Source: Oxalobacteraceae bacterium CAVE-383
Lineage (GTDB): Bacteria > Pseudomonadota > Gammaproteobacteria > Burkholderiales > Burkholderiaceae_D
Direction: 5' to 3'
Assembly: GCA_004134995.1 (NCBI GenBank)
Contig: REGP01000001.1
Coordinates: forward strand, 310,001-374,000
DNA length: 64,000 nt
Shown here: one piece after another, positions 40,822-48,931 of the stretch
Numbering within the stretch: position 1 is the stretch's first letter
Layout of the letters: every line of letters starts with the position of its first letter
Translations under genes and position numbers: made by a program
The notes under the pieces: generated by a model
Told to the model about the DNA's origin: nothing
What the model saw: only the letters and a program-made list of their open reading frames with translations
Databases searched by the model: none

Positions 40822-42195
40822 ATGCCAGGCCAAATGCAATCCATCGTCCGCACCACCTTTCTCCTGGGCGCCGCGGCGCTGGCATTTTCCACCCGCGCAA
40901 ACGCCGCCGCCCCTACCTCTACTTCCGCCTCCGCCCCTGGCGTATGTTCCCCCGAACTGACCGTCGACAAGGAAAAACTGGCGGCGTACATGCTGCGCAA
41001 ATATCCGGTCGGCACCGCCTATCTTTCCATCGGCGAGCATCCGGCGCCATTGCAATCGCATCGCGCGCTGCTGCATTGGCTGCTGGCGAAAAGAGCCGGC
41101 ACGCAAACCGAAGGCGGCAGCGATGCCGCCAATGTCGATCGTATCGCCGCCGATATGCGCAATATGCTCGACGGCAAGAACAAGCAGTTGACGCCGTCCA
41201 CGTCCACCGATCCGCTGCATTTTTTCGATACGCCGGACGGCAGCGATGCGGTGCGCTGCGCCACGGCGGACGCCATGCCCGATCCCTCGGCGGCGCCTGC
41301 TCAGGGACCTGCGCTGGCGACGGCATTGCCGGCCGCGCCTGCAGCCGCGCCTGGCGCATCCGCGCCGGCGCCCACGCCGAGCTGGCTCGACAAAATCCGC
41401 GTGCGCGGCAATCCGGACCAATTGTCGGTCGACAAAAGCAACACCGCCGGCTATGCCTCGGTCGACAAGGCGCAAATCGATTTTTCCAACGATGCGGTGG
41501 CCAATTCGCGCGCCAACGATGTGCAGGCCTATGTCGGCTATTCCTGGATCAAATCGTCGTTCGGCAGCAGCGGCAGCACATACGAGGCGATTCCTTATGT
41601 GGGCTACAAGCAGAACCGCGTCGCCGTGAATAATCCCGACGGCACGGTCATTACCACCACCCGCACCAGCGACGTCGGCCTGTTGAGCAATTTCCACTAC
41701 GTGCATCCCGGCAGCAGCGATACCGAAGACCTGAGCGTGCGTCCCGATTATTTGATGGATGCCGAAACCGGCAGCAGGCTGCTGTCGGCCAACTTTACCT
41801 ATACCGCGTTCCGCAAGGGCGGGTTGAACGATCTGATTCCGACGCGCTTCGGCATGTCGGTCAAGCCTATCCTGATCGGCGAAAGCCGCAACGGCACCTA
41901 TATCGACCGCGGCGATGCGAGTGTGGCGAACGCGCATCAGGACTTCGTGCGGCTCGGCGCGCAGGCCGGGTTTGCGCTGGTCAGCAACAATCCGAACATT
42001 CCGGTGGACTTTATCGCGACCTATACGGGATTGAGGGCAATTGTCGGTTCGCAGGGGATTCACTACGTAAAGGCCGGTTTGACTTATAATTTCAATCAAA
42101 ATATCGGCCTGGCGCTGAATTATTCGAACGGCGTGCTGCCGGAAAGCGGCGACCGCGAGAAGAAATGGAGCCTGGGCGTGGCATCGAAATTCTGA
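40822..42195 (+). CDS. Exported protein with C-terminal outer-membrane beta-barrel-like domain
   Basis: A 457-residue protein with a Sec signal (FLLGAAALAFSTRANA, cleavage before AAP). Residues about 35-150 are a soluble domain (TVDKEKLAAYMLRKYPVGTA). A Pro/Ala-rich linker (about 155-195) leads to a C-terminal half with alternating polar and hydrophobic strands (AYVGYSWIKSS, AIPYVGYKQNRVAV, YVKAGLTYNFNQNIGLALNY) that ends in Phe, as in outer-membrane barrels. ATG 40822 has AGGAG 5 nt upstream; the frame is open from 40639 but lacks a good start there. I do not recognise the family. It may be a porin-like or surface protein. Confidence 0.7.
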   Translation: MPGQMQSIVRTTFLLGAAALAFSTRANAAAPTSTSASAPGVCSPELTVDKEKLAAYMLRKYPVGTAYLSIGEHPAPLQSHRALLHWLLAKRAGTQTEGGSDAANVDRIAADMRNMLDGKNKQLTPSTSTDPLHFFDTPDGSDAVRCATADAMPDPSAAPAQGPALATALPAAPAAAPGASAPAPTPSWLDKIRVRGNPDQLSVDKSNTAGYASVDKAQIDFSNDAVANSRANDVQAYVGYSWIKSSFGSSGSTYEAIPYVGYKQNRVAVNNPDGTVITTTRTSDVGLLSNFHYVHPGSSDTEDLSVRPDYLMDAETGSRLLSANFTYTAFRKGGLNDLIPTRFGMSVKPILIGESRNGTYIDRGDASVANAHQDFVRLGAQAGFALVSNNPNIPVDFIATYTGLRAIVGSQGIHYVKAGLTYNFNQNIGLALNYSNGVLPESGDREKKWSLGVASKF

Positions 42196-42695
42196 TCAAT
42201 GAACAGCGGACCAAAGTGAATATCAAGCAGAACGACCTGACGCAGGGCCCGGATTTCGAGTGGACGGACAGTTTCAAACTCGGCTATACCCCGATGGATG
42301 AAACGCATGAAGAGTTCGTCGAAATCGTCAAAGCGATGCTGGTGTGCCCGGATGCGGATCTGCTCAAGCATCTGGACGCCTTCGCGGTGCATGGCGAAGC
42401 GCATTTCGCGCAGGAACTGGCATGGATGACGGAAACCGATTTCCCCAGCACCGATTGCCATGCCGGCGAACATAATGCGGTGATGAATTCGGTGTATGAG
42501 GTCCGCGATATCCTGGCCGCGGGCGGCAATCCGGCGGTGGCGCGCGGCCTGGCCGAAGAATTGGCGCGCTGGTTTCCGGGGCACGCCGATTATCTCGATT
42601 CCGCGCTGGCCCAATGGATGGTCAAGAAGAAGTCGGGCGGCATCCCGGTGGTGCTGCGGCGGAACATGACCTTCCCCGATATCGATAAATCCTGA
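42165..42695 (+). CDS. Hemerythrin-like di-iron protein
   Basis: A 176-residue protein with a bacterial hemerythrin domain. Iron ligands are in GYTPMDETHEEFVEI (His), FAVHGEAHFAQEL (His and Glu), DCHAGEHNAVM (two His) and PGHADYLD (His and Asp). It binds O2, NO or iron. I give the start as ATG 42165 because GAGAAG is just upstream; this overlaps the previous gene by 31 bp. GTG 42216 is an alternative that would give 159 residues but has no good ribosome site. A strong terminator follows. Confidence 0.85.
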   Translation: MEPGRGIEILINEQRTKVNIKQNDLTQGPDFEWTDSFKLGYTPMDETHEEFVEIVKAMLVCPDADLLKHLDAFAVHGEAHFAQELAWMTETDFPSTDCHAGEHNAVMNSVYEVRDILAAGGNPAVARGLAEELARWFPGHADYLDSALAQWMVKKKSGGIPVVLRRNMTFPDIDKS

Positions 42696-42717
42696 CGGAT
42701 AAATCCCGATGCATCAG

Positions 42718-42742
42718 CCGGCGCAAAGCGCCGGTTTTTTTT
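42718..42742 (+). terminator. Rho-independent terminator after the hemerythrin gene
   Basis: CCGGCGC-AAA-GCGCCGG followed by eight T. It also separates the plus-strand unit from the convergent kinase/receiver operon. Confidence 0.93.
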
Positions 42743-42763
42743 ATGCAGGGCGTTCTGCGCGGC

Positions 42764-43192
42764 TTATTTCCCGGCGCTTTCCAGTACCAGCAATATCGCT
42801 TGCGGCAATTCCTCCAGATAGGCCGGCGATTTCGGCAGGATGTGCGCTACCCCGCGCTGCCGGGCCTCGGCAATGTGATCGTCATCGGAAAATCCGCTGC
42901 ACATCAGGATCGGAACGGTCGATCCCTGCGCGCGCAGTTCATCGTGGAAATCCAGTCCGGTCATGGTTTCGGCCAGTTGATGATCGATCACCAGCAGATC
43001 GAAGCAGGCAGTCGACAATATGCCGCGCGCTTCGGCCAGGGTGCCGGCGGCGCTGACCGCGTAGTGTTTTTTTTTCAGGCTGCGCTGCGCCAGTTCCCGC
43101 AGGCCGACGTCATCGTCGATGATGAGAATGCGCCGCTGCCCCGGGCCGGCGCCGGGGTCGGGAGGCTTGGACGAGAGGGCAGGCTCGGTCAT
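42764..43192 (-). CDS. Single-domain response regulator (receiver only)
   Basis: A 142-residue protein with a Pro/Gly-rich N-terminal tail of about 20 residues and one receiver domain: RILIIDDDVGLRELAQRSLK, phospho-Asp in LLVIDHQL, the Ser in LMCSGF and Lys in ILPKSP. There is no output domain, so it works through protein contact. Its start overlaps the preceding receiver gene by four bases. It is the last gene of the operon kinase, Rcp1-like receiver, receiver. A phosphorelay or two-branch output is likely. Confidence 0.9.
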   Translation of the reverse strand: MTEPALSSKPPDPGAGPGQRRILIIDDDVGLRELAQRSLKKKHYAVSAAGTLAEARGILSTACFDLLVIDHQLAETMTGLDFHDELRAQGSTVPILMCSGFSDDDHIAEARQRGVAHILPKSPAYLEELPQAILLVLESAGK

Positions 43193-43647
43193 TGCGCCAC
43201 CAGGCGGGTGGCATTCGGCACCTTGATGATCTGCAGGAAGAAGCCGAGCCGGCGCACCGCTTCGATGAAGGCTTCGTATTCGACCGGCTTGGTGATATAC
43301 AGATTGCAGCCGTATTCATAGCAGCGCTCGATTTCGCGCGGATCGTCGGTGGTGGTCAGCATGACGATCGGAATCGACGCCGTGGCCTTGTTTTCCTTCA
43401 GGCGCTTGAGTACGTCCACGCCGCCGACGCGCGGCATGTTGACGTCCAGCAGGATCACCATCGGATCCTTGATCAGCGGCTTTACCGCGCCCTCCGCGTC
43501 GAAAAAATAATCCAGCGCTTCCTGGCCGTCCTTCAGGCGCCGGAAATTATTCGACAGGCCGGCCCGCAGCAGATTTCTTTCGACCAGCGTCGCCTGTCCG
43601 TCATCGTCTTCCACCAGCAGGATGCCGACTTCTTTTTTTTCGCTCAT
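43189..43647 (-). CDS. Rcp1-like single-domain response regulator
   Basis: A 152-residue receiver of the Rcp1 type, the kind that partners cyanobacterial phytochrome-like kinases. ILLVEDDDGQATLVERNLLR, VILLDVNMPRVGG with the phospho-Asp, VMLTTTDD with the Thr and ITKPVEYEAF with the Lys are all standard, as is the LNxPxxGG-like loop. It has no DNA-binding part. It overlaps both neighbours by 4 bp, so it is coupled to the kinase upstream and the second receiver downstream. Confidence 0.93.
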   Translation of the reverse strand: MSEKKEVGILLVEDDDGQATLVERNLLRAGLSNNFRRLKDGQEALDYFFDAEGAVKPLIKDPMVILLDVNMPRVGGVDVLKRLKENKATASIPIVMLTTTDDPREIERCYEYGCNLYITKPVEYEAFIEAVRRLGFFLQIIKVPNATRLVAQ

Positions 43648-45320
43648 GTTGTTACGCTCCCGAGGGCCTGATTGATTTGATTGATTTGATTGATCTGATT
43701 GTCGCTGCCAAGTTCATGTGCCTGCGCGTTGGCGGGCAGGGACACGTAAAACGTCGAGCCGCGTCCCTCTTCCGATTCCACCCAGATTTTCCCGTTGTGC
43801 CGCATGACGATGCGCTTGATCAGCGCCAGTCCGACGCCTTCGCCCTGCGCCACGTTGGCGTGCAGGCGGTGGAACGCGGAGAACATCTTGCCCAGATAAG
43901 CCTGCGGAATGCCGAGGCCGTTGTCCTTGATGAAATAGGTATGGAATTGCGCATGCGGACCGTCGTCCGGCACGGTGCCGATCTCGATCTTGCCGGGACG
44001 GTTGGCGTCCAGATAATTGACGGCATTGCCGATCAGGTTGCCGAAAATCTGCTCGACCGCGGTCGGGTCGCCATGGCATGGCGGCAACGCGCTCATCGTC
44101 ACGCTGGCGCCGCGTTCGCGTATGGTTCCCTGCATGGCGTCGATGACGCGTTCCACGATCAGGTTGATATTGAGCAGCACCGGCTGGTATTCGACCCTGC
44201 CGACGCGCGACAGGCGCAGCATGGCGTCGATGATCGCCGCCGAACGCGTGACGGCGGTGCGGATGAATTTCAGGGACACTTCGACATCCTCTTCGAGGAT
44301 GCTCTGGATGCGCTTCTTGTGATCGTCCGGCAGCGGGCTGGCGCGGATCACGTCATGCAGTTCGTGCGCGGCATGGTTGAGTTCCTTGCTGAAGCCTTGC
44401 AGATTGACCAGCGGCGAACGCAGATCGTGCGAAACGCTGTAGATGAACATTTCGTTGTCCTGCGTCTGGCGCTGCAGATTGTCGTTGACGACCGCCAGTT
44501 CCCTTGCGCGCTGTTCGATTTCATCGCGATAACGGCGCGCCTCGCTCTCCGCTTGTTTCAAACGCAGGCTGGTCTGGTGCAGCACGGTGTCGAGTTCCGA
44601 AATTTCGTCGTCGCCGGTGACCCGCTCGGCCATCCGGCCGCCGCTCGACAATTCGCGCGCATTATTGGTCAGCACCTTGAGCCGGCCGCCGACATTGCGC
44701 GTGAAAATCCAGGTGGCGGCGGCAGCGGCAATGATCGAACCCAGCACGGCCATGATCATGGTGATCATCTGTATGCGGCGAGCGTCGGACACCACCTTCG
44801 TACGGGCAATGTCCAGCCGTTCTTCGGTGGCGATGAATTCGGATACCAGCACGCGGATGGTTTCCAGCCGTCTGCTGGAGGACAGGGGCGATGCGCCGTT
44901 CTGGCGCAGGCCTTCGATGACTTCAGCGCGCCGGCCATGCCTGAGCATATTGACCTGGTCGTCCGACCATTCCCGGTAGTCCGCGATGGCGCTGCGGATG
45001 CGCAGCAGGGCTTGCCGCTGTCCCGGGTTGTCGCTCACCATGCCGGCCAGTTCGGTAAGTTCCTGGTTCAGGTCGTCCCACAGATCGGTTTTGTCGAGAT
45101 CGGCGAGATCGTCGAGCATGATCCCCCGGCGCAGGCGGGCCGATTGCAGCAACAGGGGTTCGCGCACTTCGGCGACCTGGATAATCACGTTTTTGGAGTG
45201 CACGGCCCAGACTTCGGCTTCGGTCGCGTCTTGTTGACTTTTAAATAATAAACCGAGCAGCACCAATTCGAAGATGCCGGGCACGGCAACCAGCAGAAGC
45301 CCCTTGGTAAACAACTTCAT
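43644..45320 (-). CDS. Membrane sensor histidine kinase (CHASE3-like, Cph1-type catalytic core)
   Basis: A 558-residue kinase. Transmembrane helix 1 is KGLLLVAVPGIFELVLLGLL. A helical extracytoplasmic domain of about 160 residues (VREPLLLQSARLRRGIMLDD) resembles CHASE3. Helix 2 is MITMIMAVLGSIIAAAAATW. HAMP, a coiled coil (QTSLRLKQAESEARRYRDEI) and HisKA with SVSHDLRSPLVNLQGFS follow, then the ATPase domain (NLIGNAVNYL, KDNGLGIP, GEGVGLALIKRI). The HisKA/ATPase core resembles that of Cph1-type kinases, which fits the Rcp1-like partner. A short Asn-Gln-Ile repeat near the end is encoded by a 9-bp repeat. The start is set at 45320 by the first helix. Confidence 0.92.
   Translation of the reverse strand: MKLFTKGLLLVAVPGIFELVLLGLLFKSQQDATEAEVWAVHSKNVIIQVAEVREPLLLQSARLRRGIMLDDLADLDKTDLWDDLNQELTELAGMVSDNPGQRQALLRIRSAIADYREWSDDQVNMLRHGRRAEVIEGLRQNGASPLSSSRRLETIRVLVSEFIATEERLDIARTKVVSDARRIQMITMIMAVLGSIIAAAAATWIFTRNVGGRLKVLTNNARELSSGGRMAERVTGDDEISELDTVLHQTSLRLKQAESEARRYRDEIEQRARELAVVNDNLQRQTQDNEMFIYSVSHDLRSPLVNLQGFSKELNHAAHELHDVIRASPLPDDHKKRIQSILEEDVEVSLKFIRTAVTRSAAIIDAMLRLSRVGRVEYQPVLLNINLIVERVIDAMQGTIRERGASVTMSALPPCHGDPTAVEQIFGNLIGNAVNYLDANRPGKIEIGTVPDDGPHAQFHTYFIKDNGLGIPQAYLGKMFSAFHRLHANVAQGEGVGLALIKRIVMRHNGKIWVESEEGRGSTFYVSLPANAQAHELGSDNQINQINQINQALGSVTT
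43669..43700. repeat. 9-bp direct repeat inside the 3' end of the kinase gene
   Basis: TGATTGATT occurs twice, then TGATTGATC and a partial fourth copy. On the coding strand this gives NQINQINQINQ near the kinase C-terminus. Unit length is a multiple of three, so gain or loss of units keeps the frame. Confidence 0.85.
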
Positions 45321-45534
45321 ATTGACGTCTCGCTTAGTCTTGCAGCGGCAGCGGCGCCGATGCATTGATTTATTTTTCCTGCGCGATGCGAAAATCGTTA
45401 GCGTGTTGTCCGTGAGTTATTATTTTTAAATGCAGCGAACGACGGTAATCCTCTCATAAACAATTTGAATCCGCCAATGAATTTTTTCATGGATGGGGCC
45501 GATTATGCGACTTGCATGATCTGCCAGGAAAATC

Positions 45535-47061
45535 TCAGTCGCCGGACGGCGTGGCGGTAATGCCGGCGCGATGCTGCTTGCCCCAGACCCGGCCGCCGCG
45601 GACGAATTCCAGCCAGCCCAGCAGCGCGCCGAAATGCCGCAGCAACTGAAAGGTAAAGGGCTCGGCTATCGCTGCCAGCATGGCCATGCCGACGTTGGTG
45701 TTTTGCCGGGTTTCTCCGGTCCAGCGCCGGTACAGGTGAATGCTCCAGACATAGAACAGCAGGTCGAACAGCGTCTTGGCGCCGATCACGCCGAAGATCG
45801 ACAGCACGATCGCGCCGCGGCCGTGGAATGCGAATGCCAGCAGCAGTGCGAACGCCGTCAATCCGTAGAGCGGCTGCAGGGTATCGATCGCCTTGACCGG
45901 CATCATCAGCAGGCCCAGCGCGCCATAGCGCCGGTTGCCGGTCATGTCGCGATTCCAGTATTGGGTTTGCAGGAAGCCGGCAAACCAGCGGCGCCGCTGC
46001 CGCAGGAAGGCTTGCAGGGTGCTGGGCGCGTCGGTGCGCGCGTGCGCGTCGCCGATCACCCGCACATCCCAGCCCAGCCCGCGCTCCACCGAATAGCGGC
46101 GCAGCCGGTGAATCAGTTCGTAGTCCTCGACCAGGCATTGGGGATCGAAACCGCCCACCGCCAGCAGGGCGTCGCGCCGGAAAGAAGCGAAGGCGCCGGA
46201 AATCAGCAGCAGGCTGTCGGTGCGCATCCAGGCATAGCGCGAAATGAAATTGCGCATGTATTCGTGGGTCTGGAACCACTGCAGTATCCGGCCCGGCACG
46301 GTGCGGCTGCAGACCGGCGTCAGGATGCCGGTGGCGGCGACCAGGCCGGGGCGCGCAGCGAAGGCGCTGCGCATGGCGTGGCTGGCCGCGTTTTCGAGCA
46401 GCGTATCGGCATCGACCGTCATCACGATATCGGTGGTCATGACGGTGATCGCGGCGTTCAGGGCGCGCGCCTTGCCGCCGTGCGGCACGCGCAGCCAGAA
46501 CAATTGCGGATGCAGGACGCTCGGCGCGCTCAATTCGCCTTCCGCGGCCGGTGCCAGGCCGAACCGGCCGCGCAGCAATTCGGCGCTGCCGTCGCTGGAG
46601 CCGTCGTCGGCGATCACGATCTGCACCGGGCCGTGGGGCTGCTCCAGCAACCGCGCGATCGTGATCGGCAGCACCGATGCCTCGTTATGGGCGGCGACGA
46701 TGACGCCCAGGCTCGGCAGCCGGCTGAGCGGTTGGACGGCCGCCGCTTCGGCGGTTTGGCGCAGTCCGATCAGCGGCAGTGTCTTGAAGCCGACGAACAG
46801 CAGCAGAGCGGTGTCGTACATCACATACACGATGCCGGTCGACCAGGCCAGCGCGCCATGCAGGAAAAAGGCGCGCGCGAACAACAGCAGCCACAGCAAG
46901 GCGACGCTGAAGTGAATGGCCGCGCCGGCCAGCGTGGTGCCGCGCGGCGACAGGCGCGGCGAGGCCGCAATCAGCGCGCGTTCGAGCAGGGCCGCGCCCG
47001 TTGGTCCGGAGTCTGCCGTGGCCGACGATATTACCGTTGCCGTTGCTTGATTCGGATTCAT
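45535..47061 (-). CDS. Membrane glycosyltransferase, family GT2 (PgaC-like)
   Basis: A 508-residue processive-type GT2 enzyme. N-terminal helices (SVALLWLLLFARAFFL, GIVYVMYDTALLLFVGF) precede the GT2 core with VIVAAHNEASVLP, IVIADDGSSDGS, the metal-binding TVDADTLLEN and the QRRRWFAGF signature (QxxRW). C-terminal helices follow. It would build a beta-linked polysaccharide such as poly-N-acetylglucosamine or a similar polymer. The start at 47061 overlaps the cytochrome b561 stop (TAATG), so they are coupled. An unrelated pairing such as this suggests they share only regulation, possibly by iron through a Fur-like box upstream. Confidence 0.88.
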   Translation of the reverse strand: MNPNQATATVISSATADSGPTGAALLERALIAASPRLSPRGTTLAGAAIHFSVALLWLLLFARAFFLHGALAWSTGIVYVMYDTALLLFVGFKTLPLIGLRQTAEAAAVQPLSRLPSLGVIVAAHNEASVLPITIARLLEQPHGPVQIVIADDGSSDGSAELLRGRFGLAPAAEGELSAPSVLHPQLFWLRVPHGGKARALNAAITVMTTDIVMTVDADTLLENAASHAMRSAFAARPGLVAATGILTPVCSRTVPGRILQWFQTHEYMRNFISRYAWMRTDSLLLISGAFASFRRDALLAVGGFDPQCLVEDYELIHRLRRYSVERGLGWDVRVIGDAHARTDAPSTLQAFLRQRRRWFAGFLQTQYWNRDMTGNRRYGALGLLMMPVKAIDTLQPLYGLTAFALLLAFAFHGRGAIVLSIFGVIGAKTLFDLLFYVWSIHLYRRWTGETRQNTNVGMAMLAAIAEPFTFQLLRHFGALLGWLEFVRGGRVWGKQHRAGITATPSGD

Positions 47062-47672
47062 TACGGCAGCATGCGTTTGAGGACGGATTTGCGATCGATC
47101 CATTCGTGTTTCAACGCGCCCACGATATGCATCGCAAGCAAGGCATACAGCGCGTAGCCGAGCCAGGTGTGCAGCACGCCCAGCCGGTCGTGCAATTGCA
47201 TGGTTTCCTTGAACGCGGGATCCAGATGCAGCAGGAAGCCGATGCGCGGCCACTCGAACAGGCCGAATAATTGCATCGGATGCGTGGCCGCGTCCTTCCA
47301 GGCCGAATCGTGCGCCCAGCCCGACAGCGGCAAGCCGATCATCAGCAGGTAAAGAAAAAAGTGGGCGATATGCGCGGCGGTGTATTCCCAGCGCGGAAAG
47401 CCGGGCGGCAGCGGCGGCGGTTTGTGCGAGAAGCGCCACAGCAGGCGCAGCAGGGCCAGGCCGAGCACGGTAATGCCGATCGATTTGTGCAGGTCGATCG
47501 CCGCGCGGATCTGTTCGTCCGGCAGCCAGTAATTGGCGCTCAGTCCCAGATACACGTTCACCAGGATCAGCGCGGCAATCAGCCAGTGCAGCATGACCGC
47601 CGTGCGGCCGTATTTCCCGGAGAAAGAAGATTTCGTCTCAGAGGGCGATTCTGGCCCGGCCGGTGCGTTCAT
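47061..47672 (-). CDS. Cytochrome b561-family membrane protein
   Basis: A 203-residue protein with four transmembrane helices. Haem-ligand His are in MLHWLIAALILVNVYLGL, DLHKSIGITVLGLALLRLLW, the third helix AHIAHFFLYLLMIGLPLSGW and the last HTWLGYALYALLAMHIVGAL. This is the prokaryotic b561 (CybB/YodB) pattern. It can transfer electrons from quinol to a periplasmic acceptor. The 5' region has a Fur-like box beside a -10 TATAAT. It is cotranscribed with the GT2 gene. Confidence 0.92.
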   Translation of the reverse strand: MNAPAGPESPSETKSSFSGKYGRTAVMLHWLIAALILVNVYLGLSANYWLPDEQIRAAIDLHKSIGITVLGLALLRLLWRFSHKPPPLPPGFPRWEYTAAHIAHFFLYLLMIGLPLSGWAHDSAWKDAATHPMQLFGLFEWPRIGFLLHLDPAFKETMQLHDRLGVLHTWLGYALYALLAMHIVGALKHEWIDRKSVLKRMLP

Positions 47673-47716
47673 GGGTGTCCAAACGACGGTATGTGGTTAA
47701 GAAATGTAAAGGATAA

Positions 47717-47737
47717 CGAGAACAATTCTCAATTATA
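47717..47737 (-). promoter_or_regulatory. Fur-like box beside the -10 of the b561 promoter
   Basis: On the minus strand TATAAT (47732-47737) is followed directly by TGAGAATTGTTCTCG (47731-47717), an imperfect 7-1-7 dyad close to the Fur consensus TGATAATNATTATCA. A further half-site (GATTCTC) precedes the -10. The -35 match is poor, which would suit a regulated promoter. Binding by Fur is inferred. Confidence 0.55.
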
Positions 47738-47814
47738 TAGAGAATCATCCGCGCGCACATTTGCATCCCGAATCGCACCGCCGGGGCTTGGAAAGAGACG
47801 GCGAATCGACAGCG

Positions 47815-48789
47815 TCAGCGCAGCGGCGCCAGCTTTGCGCGCCATGCCGGCGGCACGAATTTCAGCACGAAAGCCCGGCTCGGCTGCCAGTATGCCGACA
47901 GCAGCAGCAGGGCGCCGCCGATCGCCGCGGCGGTGGCGGCGAAGTTCAGGCTGACCATGCCGTATTGCTTGAGCAGGGCGCTGAACGCATACAGCACGTA
48001 GGCCAGCGCCGACACCATCAGCGCGCGCCGGTCGATGGCCAGCGACACGACGGCGATGCCGATATAAAGGATCACCACGGCGGCGATCTGCACCGTGCCG
48101 ACCGTATCGCCGGTCACGCGCAGGACGGTGAAGACCGGATGCACCAGCAGCGGCGCGGCCAGCAGATGCAGCCAGAACGCCACGTCGGCGCGCCGCGTCT
48201 GGCGCAGCGTGTCGGTGCTGTCCCAGTACAGCGCCAGCGCAAATGCGGCGATGCCGGCGCCCAGGAAAATCGGCAGCGGGTATTCGTGCGCCGCGGGAAT
48301 CAAGCCTGCGATGGTTGCGCCGATCAGGGCCAGTGCCGCGCCGACGCCGGCGGCGATGGTGATCGGCACCCGGAAGCGCTGCCAGTGCAGGGCCGCGCCG
48401 GCGGCGCAGAGCGCGCAGGCGGCATAGGAATTGGCGACAGCGCCGAGCGCCGCCAATGCGCCCACGAACGCCAGCAGCAGCACGATCGCCGGCAGCGCCA
48501 TGCGGCGCTTGCGCACGAAGAATTCCGCCAGCAGCCACGCCGCGGCGGCAGCGGCGGCGGCGCCGAGCCAGGCAGCGGCCGCGCTGCCGATCCAATAGAT
48601 CGCCGCCAGCATCAGCGCGCAGGCGATCACCACAAAAATATCGTTGAAGCCGGTCACGAGGCGGAAATGCTCTTCGTCGACTGCCGGCGTCAGGCGCCTT
48701 TGCGCCGCATGCGCGCGCAGGCCCGCCGCGGCCGCCTCGGTCAGCACGCCCGCCGCGACGGCCGAATTCAGATCTTCTTCGCTATACAT
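47815..48789 (-). CDS. Polytopic membrane protein (DUF2157-like)
   Basis: A 324-residue protein. The N-terminus is a short soluble segment (MYSEEDLNSAVAAGVLTEAA) typical of DUF2157-type proteins, followed by about ten hydrophobic helices (FVVIACALMLAAIYWIGSAA, VLLLAFVGALAALGAV, IAAVVILYIGIAVVSLAI). It ends with a basic tail after WRAKLAP. Members have no known function; some groups are linked to envelope maintenance. It is divergent from the Pht5-like gene at 48932 and has no obvious operon partner. Confidence 0.75.
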   Translation of the reverse strand: MYSEEDLNSAVAAGVLTEAAAAGLRAHAAQRRLTPAVDEEHFRLVTGFNDIFVVIACALMLAAIYWIGSAAAAWLGAAAAAAAAWLLAEFFVRKRRMALPAIVLLLAFVGALAALGAVANSYAACALCAAGAALHWQRFRVPITIAAGVGAALALIGATIAGLIPAAHEYPLPIFLGAGIAAFALALYWDSTDTLRQTRRADVAFWLHLLAAPLLVHPVFTVLRVTGDTVGTVQIAAVVILYIGIAVVSLAIDRRALMVSALAYVLYAFSALLKQYGMVSLNFAATAAAIGGALLLLSAYWQPSRAFVLKFVPPAWRAKLAPLR

Positions 48790-48874
48790 GTCATGCGCCT
48801 TTTTTTAATGGATTTGCCGGATGCCGGGCAAGCTCCGCAGTATATAGGGCAAGGCAGGGCGATGGCGAATGCGG

Positions 48875-48904
48875 TGTAAACTCGCTATTATCTCAAAATA
48901 TAAT
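48875..48904 (+). promoter_or_regulatory. Likely promoter of the Pht5-like gene
   Basis: A consensus -10 TATAAT (48899-48904) lies 18 bp after TGTAAA (48875-48880), a weak -35. The ATG is 27 bp further on. AT-rich sequence directly follows the -10. Confidence 0.5.
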
Positions 48905-48931
48905 AATTTAACCCCTTGGAGGAAGACTGCA

